The notes under the pieces: generated by a model
The model's input: the letters and a program-made list of their open reading frames with translations, nothing else
The model's database searches: none
Told to the model about the DNA's origin: nothing
In this document: positions 58,415 through 64,000 of the stretch, in pieces
How positions within the stretch are numbered: the stretch's first letter is position 1
How the letters are laid out: every line of letters begins with the position of its first letter
Assembly (NCBI GenBank): GCA_026874595.1
Contig: CM049322.1
Coordinates: 41,472,840-41,536,839 of the forward strand
DNA length: 64,000 nt
From: Sipunculus nudus
Lineage: Eukaryota > Annelida > Sipuncula > Golfingiida > Sipunculidae
Direction of reading: 5' to 3'
Translations under genes and position numbers: made by a program

Positions 58415-60532
58415 CTCCTGTAATAAGAAAGAGGAACCTATGGTGGACATTGCTGTCGACCCCTTTAAACCCTCCTCAGCAACCCTCGAATACCGGGAAG
58501 CCAAAAGCAGCATCCGGTACCGACCACCAGTCCTCGTTGGGGGCTGGGGGATTTCCAAAACGTTACTGGCAACCCGGAATCTTCTTTGATTCCGAAAAAA
58601 AAGAGCATGATTGAGCACCCCGACATTTGGTTTATAGTACTAGTTCAATTGATGTGTTTAAAGCTTTGAACTTGAGTTCCCCTACAGGAACCTTTAATTA
58701 CAAAAAAAAAAAAATTGGAACACTAGGTGATCCACTAAGGTTCACGTCGTTTCCTAAGTACAAATATTTAATGGAGAGTGGAGTTTCCTAAATTTTCCCC
58801 CCAAACAACTTAAATTTACATGCCACGTTATTTTTTTCATACCATGACCCCGAATGTGATGATTGTCGCTCTGCTTCACTGATAATTATTTGGCTCGCAT
58901 AAAATGATAAAGTGTAGGAAATTAGGATTACAATCTTCTTTATCTGATGATAAACAACAGCTTAAAAACTTGACACTCTTCACTGATAGGTTGCATCATT
59001 AATAGATGAGCAACTTCTCGCTGCGCATGCTTACTGTTTCCTAACGTGGCCTACATTAAGGTGTCATTATTGTCATAACCCCATATATCTAAATCAATCC
59101 ATAAGTTGTTTAAAGACTCAATAATGTTTCAGATTTTCCTCCAACTCTATACGAAAACCACTTACTTTTATAAAAGAAAGATGATGAGAATTCTTTGAAA
59201 AATTTAACGGCAACATTTCTCAATATCGGGATTGAACTAAAATATGCTTGTTTTCAGAAAAAAAACTCGCCGCCTTAGTGTGAGTCCACTGACATACGAG
59301 GATGAAAGGCAAATAAGGCAACTATAAAATCCATAAGAACAAGTATGCATTTAAATGATTAAATTTAGGAACATTTCCGGAAAGATTTATGTCCTTGCTT
59401 TGACTTGCCTAAAAAGGTGTATTTTATACGAAACTGTATGTTCAAAATTAATTGCATTACTGTTACTTTGCTGATTGAAGCGTGATAAACAGTAGGAGTT
59501 AATTCAGTTATACGCATACGTCTAACCTGGAGCTCGATCTCTCAAATTTGTATTGCGCATGTTGCCCTTTTATCCGATTGCGTCGGGACACTAGTGAAAT
59601 AACATAATCGGGGCTGGAGCAGCCCTGTACGGTTGCCTGTACAGGTCGTGTCTCGGACAGTACCTCAACCAGATACTAGATGTTTAATACGTCTCCCCTT
59701 TAACACCTGTGTCCAGTAATACTATTAATACATGTATATCTATGTCTTCTCATGTTTGAAGAAACGATCTTAGCGAAGTGAAAGAGAAAGTAGGGTGTTG
59801 TTTATAAAAATGTATTCTTCCAATTGGTTAAACTAATTCCTGTATACTATATATGGTATCTTTATCTTTCCAAGAATTAGTATAAGATCTTGGCGAAAGG
59901 GAAACGGAAAGACTTGGCGATGAGTATGTCCAATCATGTTTATTGGTGCGCGGCCACAGTTAACGGGGAGGAAGAGCTCATGCCTGCTAGTGGCTGTCAG
60001 TCCTGAGACATGCTGCTGGCCATCATGAGGGGCATCATGAGCTATTCTCAAAATGTGAACACGGAGACATGGAGGGCAGGAACTGGATAAATAACGGTAT
60101 TTTACATACATATATAGCATTGAACCATACACAGTGGTGAATTAAAATATTTTCTCTTTGTAATGAGAGCGTTTCGCCACCTTTATAATATTAGACCGAG
60201 TCCCTTTTTTTTTTTAGGATAGAAGCCTCATAAACAATGAGGAATAATCTTGGAGAACACAATGCTTGTTAAGGATACTGGGAAGTTGTCCCCAGCAGAG
60301 CAAATATCCATTTTAGAGGCATTCAACAAAGTGATAATATTCTTCGCGCTAAAGCGTGTGCGTTACCAAATTACTTCAATTGAAGTTTAGAATTAAAATG
60401 AATGCATTAATGAAACAATTGCAAAGGAACATATATTATTAATGAAGATATTTCACATGCAGATGAAACATACTTCGATTAATAATATACCCAAAGTAAT
60501 TGACAGACGTTCGGAACACACGATTGATGTAT

Positions 60533-60535
<3 letters not shown>
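58415..60535. other. Non-coding stretch
   Basis: No gene recognised. A 99-codon minus frame at 59833-60132 has mixed composition but no domain or splice support. Confidence 0.4.
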
Positions 60536-60537
<2 letters not shown>

Positions 60538-60592
<55 letters not shown>

Positions 60593-61016
60593 TTCACATA
60601 AACAACCAGTGTATTGAATTCACATCGAATGCCTTTTCTCGTATTTACAGGTTGATGCTAGCTGCTATGCATTCAAATGAAAATTCACAGCGGGCCCATC
60701 TAGTAACCAAAATGGGTAAACTACAATGAAGCATTTCCCATCTTAAGCCAGGCAATCCGGCGCTGTTCTCAAAGCAGCGAAGGCTGCTATATCACTCAGT
60801 ACGTTTACTTACAATTTAATTAATATTTTATGTTCCATGAATGAAAACAATATGAAAAAGTATATGTAATAACCTGACAAAAATAAGCTTATATAGAGAC
60901 AGGGTACATGTACCGTGCAAAATTTCGTTCATATTCAGACTTTTACTTCTAAATTGATACGTGTTCTTTCGATACATGGAAAGACTCCAAAGTTAAATAA
61001 CTGTCTATATATATAG

Positions 61017-61068
<52 letters not shown>

Positions 61069-61109
61069 CATTATTACTGTCTATATATATATATATTTAT
61101 ATATATTAC

Positions 61110-61144
<35 letters not shown>
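60538..61144. repeat. Three (AT)n microsatellites
   Basis: 60538-60589, 61018-61066 and 61080-61144 are nearly pure alternating AT. Confidence 0.95.
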
Positions 61145-61149
<5 letters not shown>

Positions 61150-62215
61150 TGAGCGGCTGATCTGGGGAAGGCGTATTCGGAACTAGTATAACATTCACAG
61201 TAAATCCAAGGTTTTCCTTGACGAACGGTCAGTGCCGGCACCAGGCGCGTCAAAATATCCGAAGCCTGTTAAAGAAAAGCTTGTTAAGGGCTTCAGGTAA
61301 AGATTCTACACAACCACAAGTTTGGCGTCATCTTCACCTCCGTAGAAATAACCTTTGTCACCAAATAAACGCTGTCACCACAGGCGATCTTTGAAGCCTG
61401 TGTAGATACCATCAGGATTTTGGAAACGCTTTTCTTATGGCGGTTAAAACGCAGGATGGCAAGACGTTCCTGTTTTCTTTGCCAAGCTTGTGCCATACCA
61501 TGTACAAAAAACACCTGTATGCTAAATATCTGTATATCCTGAAAGAAACAGAAAATAACCTGGGTCATTATGTATGTCCTAGCTCTCATATATTCTATGA
61601 CCTATTAATATTTAAATACATATACTTTCTCAGTATAGAAATATCTTGCAGTGTTGAGGTGTTACTTTATTATGCCGTCATGAAAATGTGTATAAAGCAT
61701 ATCTAATCCTTCTGTAACCTTCGTCCTGGCTCAGGGCGAGTCTTCATTGAAACATATTATATTTGTGTGTGACTCTAAATTTCAGACAGGTTTCTTACTC
61801 ATTTTCATGTTTGTCATCCCCAAATAGTCCATCCGCCTGGATCTATTCATATTTGGATGTTAATAAAACATATATATTAAGACAATTTGCCTCAAAACCC
61901 GGGTGCCCCGGGTACAGTTGTGTGAGCCCATACCATTTGCTATCACTTTGTAACTGTGACAACATCTGTTTTCCCGTTCCTTTGTCATGAGTTCAAAGTT
62001 CTGACAATGACACCTATAGAAAAAGAAAAGCGGCACTATTTTAATTATATGTTTAATTTGTACTAAATATCCGAATAAAGTAAAATAATGTGAATATCCC
62101 ATTAGACATAAAAATATAGCGCGCTAATATTTCTTTTCATATAATACCAAGGCAAAATAATTTCCTTTCATTTTATACTTGTATAGCTAAATAAAACTAA
62201 AATTTGAGCGTCATC
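61150..62215. other. Non-coding stretch
   Basis: A 98-codon minus frame at 61293-61589 is the longest, without recognisable features. No gene called. Confidence 0.4.
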
Positions 62216-62217
62216 TA

Positions 62218-62218
<1 letters not shown>

Positions 62219-62266
<48 letters not shown>
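62219..62266. repeat. (AT)n microsatellite
   Basis: Alternating AT, about 48 bp. Confidence 0.95.
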
Positions 62267-62269
<3 letters not shown>

Positions 62270-64000
62270 GTTTCATTTATATTATACACTATAGTGCTTT
62301 ATTTGTATTTTAACCACGTTTAATGTATTTCTGTTTCTTACTTTTCATAACGTAACTGCGTTTACGTTACCGCGTTTTCGCTTAATATTCTGTGATTGTA
62401 TGATGTACGTCATTTTAGTTTTATAAACTTCTTGATTCTTGTAGTTTATTGTGATTTATCCATGTATTACAGGGCCCTTCTGTAAAATCAAAAATTTGAT
62501 TAAAGGTACCCTTAAAGATGTTGTAATAAATAAAAAAATAAACCATAATAAATAAATAATGTTGTTCTAGAGTGTAAATGATTGCCATTTTTGATAGTCG
62601 TCCAACATACAGTGATTGCCGAAGAATGAATATTACTATGCAATTTAAAACCATTGATTTAATGCTAGATCTGGCTTCCATTTTTTTTTCGTTTTTGTTT
62701 TTGTCCTTTTTTTCCTTGATCAACGAGTAATATTAGATCTAACAACACATTTAAAGTTAGTAGAATTACAGCGTGTTACAAACAATATATGGTGTTGGAG
62801 TCTTATACGATTATATTTATCTTGGTTTAACTGTAACTGACTTGGTTATATATATATAAATTGTAAATTAATTATTATTATCGGTACTGCTTAGTACGTT
62901 ACCCAATCACTTACGTAAGCATTCGTTAGCAAACATATTTTCCTGAAACATGTGTTAAATGAGAGAGGCTTTATTAACAATAACCACGTTTTAAGAAACA
63001 CTCTCTTAGATGCAGATGCCATGTGTTGCATAGCATTTCTACTTGATAGATCGCAGAGCGATGGTAAATATTAGGTTGAGGAAAATGTCTTCTGATACAA
63101 GGATAACACGGGGAGAGTGAGGCTGATGATACTAGATTGTTATGTTTGCTGAGTAGATAATAATTTATTTACAGAAAAAAATAGAAATATGCTTGTGTGT
63201 GTGTGGGGGGGGGTCCCTATGGTGGTATAACCGTGTTTGTTTTCAGTTTTCTGGCCAATATTCCCACATTCATTCGTGCATAAGTGAATACGCATTTAAA
63301 ACATTCTTTGATGATATTCCTTAATCCGGATTATCTGCCGCGTACACCACAAAAATCATTTTGATTATTTAATGGTCAGTTTCTGAACTGATTCGAAAAT
63401 CTCATGAGCTTACCATGATTGCAATGAGTCAGTTATGTTGACGACGAAAAAAAAAATCAAGACAAACCTAAACACACACACGAATGAGGATAAAGACATA
63501 CCGTCCTGATTTATGCAGTAAGGCCTCTTTTAAGATATTAGAAAGAAAATATTTATTTGTAAACACAAATTAGTCGTTGTGCATTGGTGATCCTCAAATA
63601 CATGGAAAGGCCGCTTCAGTGCCGGGAAATACGGCATCTTCGTCGTTGACACAGTGGAAAATGTATCTCTGATCTAACTTTCTGGTGAAGTTTAGGAACG
63701 CATCACCTGAAATGCAAAGTAAATGCTCTAATATTGTCACTTAAACATTAAAAACTAATAATTCCCGCCTTCTCTGTCAAAGATGAAATATATAACACCG
63801 GATGTGAGGTGATCACTTGGATTTTTAGGATTTCTTGGAGATAAATATTTTCTAATGTCCTTGTTGCCAATTATTATTCCATGACGTGATTCATCTAGAA
63901 ATAAATGGCGGGCGAGGGATTGGTGGATGAACATTTGGCTCAAATAATGGATTTGTACTGTGTTTGAATGATTCCGCCCACATCTGTTAGATGTTTTGAG
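62270..64000. other. AT-rich non-coding stretch
   Basis: Holds a (TG)n followed by eight or nine Gs at 63192-63213. No gene seen to the window end. Confidence 0.5.

Noticed and set aside
1-64000. Prokaryotic operon, phage or CRISPR content
   Set aside because: No dense coding, ribosome-binding sites or spacer-repeat structure; the gene present has spliceosomal introns.

Overview
The window looks like non-coding-rich nuclear DNA of a marine invertebrate, most likely a lophotrochozoan and plausibly a mollusc. The signs are long AT-rich stretches, many (AT)n, (CA)n, (AG)n and (AAT)n microsatellites, tRNA-derived SINEs, hAT-like, Tigger-like and Ty3/Gypsy-like remnants, CTGT-bearing minisatellites, and one intron-rich gene with GT-AG introns of 0.3-2.8 kb. 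The taxon is an inference from style; no species marker was recognised. There are no bacterial-type genes, rRNA genes, stand-alone tRNA genes or CRISPR arrays.

The only gene I can reconstruct end to end is on the + strand at 29909-43346. It has eleven exons whose splice phases all agree and which give a 433-residue secreted protein. The order is a signal peptide, two tandem cysteine/tryptophan modules of exactly 79 codons each (bounded by phase-1 introns and split by a phase-0 intron), then a trypsin-fold S1 domain. The S1 domain has lost the catalytic histidine (Asp instead), the activation cleavage site, the oxyanion glycine and two glycines of the specificity pocket, but keeps the catalytic Asp and Ser. 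It is therefore a serine protease homologue (pseudoprotease) in an architecture I do not recognise. A TATA box lies 118 bp before the start codon. The last codons and the stop codon are the first unit of a ~31-bp minisatellite that runs on for ~600 bp.

Layout. 1-3599: dispersed repeat, CA repeats and a tRNA-SINE. 3600-11168: two nearly identical 3.79-kb tandem copies, each holding a GAGTC-rich hAT-like element. 11169-20240: AT-rich DNA with paired hairpins, a CCAAT-rich stretch, a LINE-like 3' end, microsatellites and a promoter-like CCAAT/CRE/TATA cluster. 20240-29780: Tigger-like end, more GAGTC elements, local duplications and a minus-strand SINE. 29780-43960: the pseudoprotease gene. 44126-45430: a 145-157-bp satellite. 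46300-47150: a repeat family carrying near-perfect AGGTCAnnnTGACCT palindromes. 47560-49460: a 30-bp satellite organised into an 810-bp higher-order repeat. 49660-56320: dispersed repeats, a Tigger-like element with a SINE inside, second copies of two families seen earlier, and a broken Gypsy-type gag. 56320-64000: AT-rich DNA with long (AT)n tracts and no gene that I can support.

No operon-like or multi-gene system is visible. The most interesting items are the pseudoprotease with its duplicated two-exon modules, the minisatellite grown out of its stop codon, the higher-order 30-bp satellite that is open on both strands, and the repeat family that spreads steroid-receptor-type palindromes.
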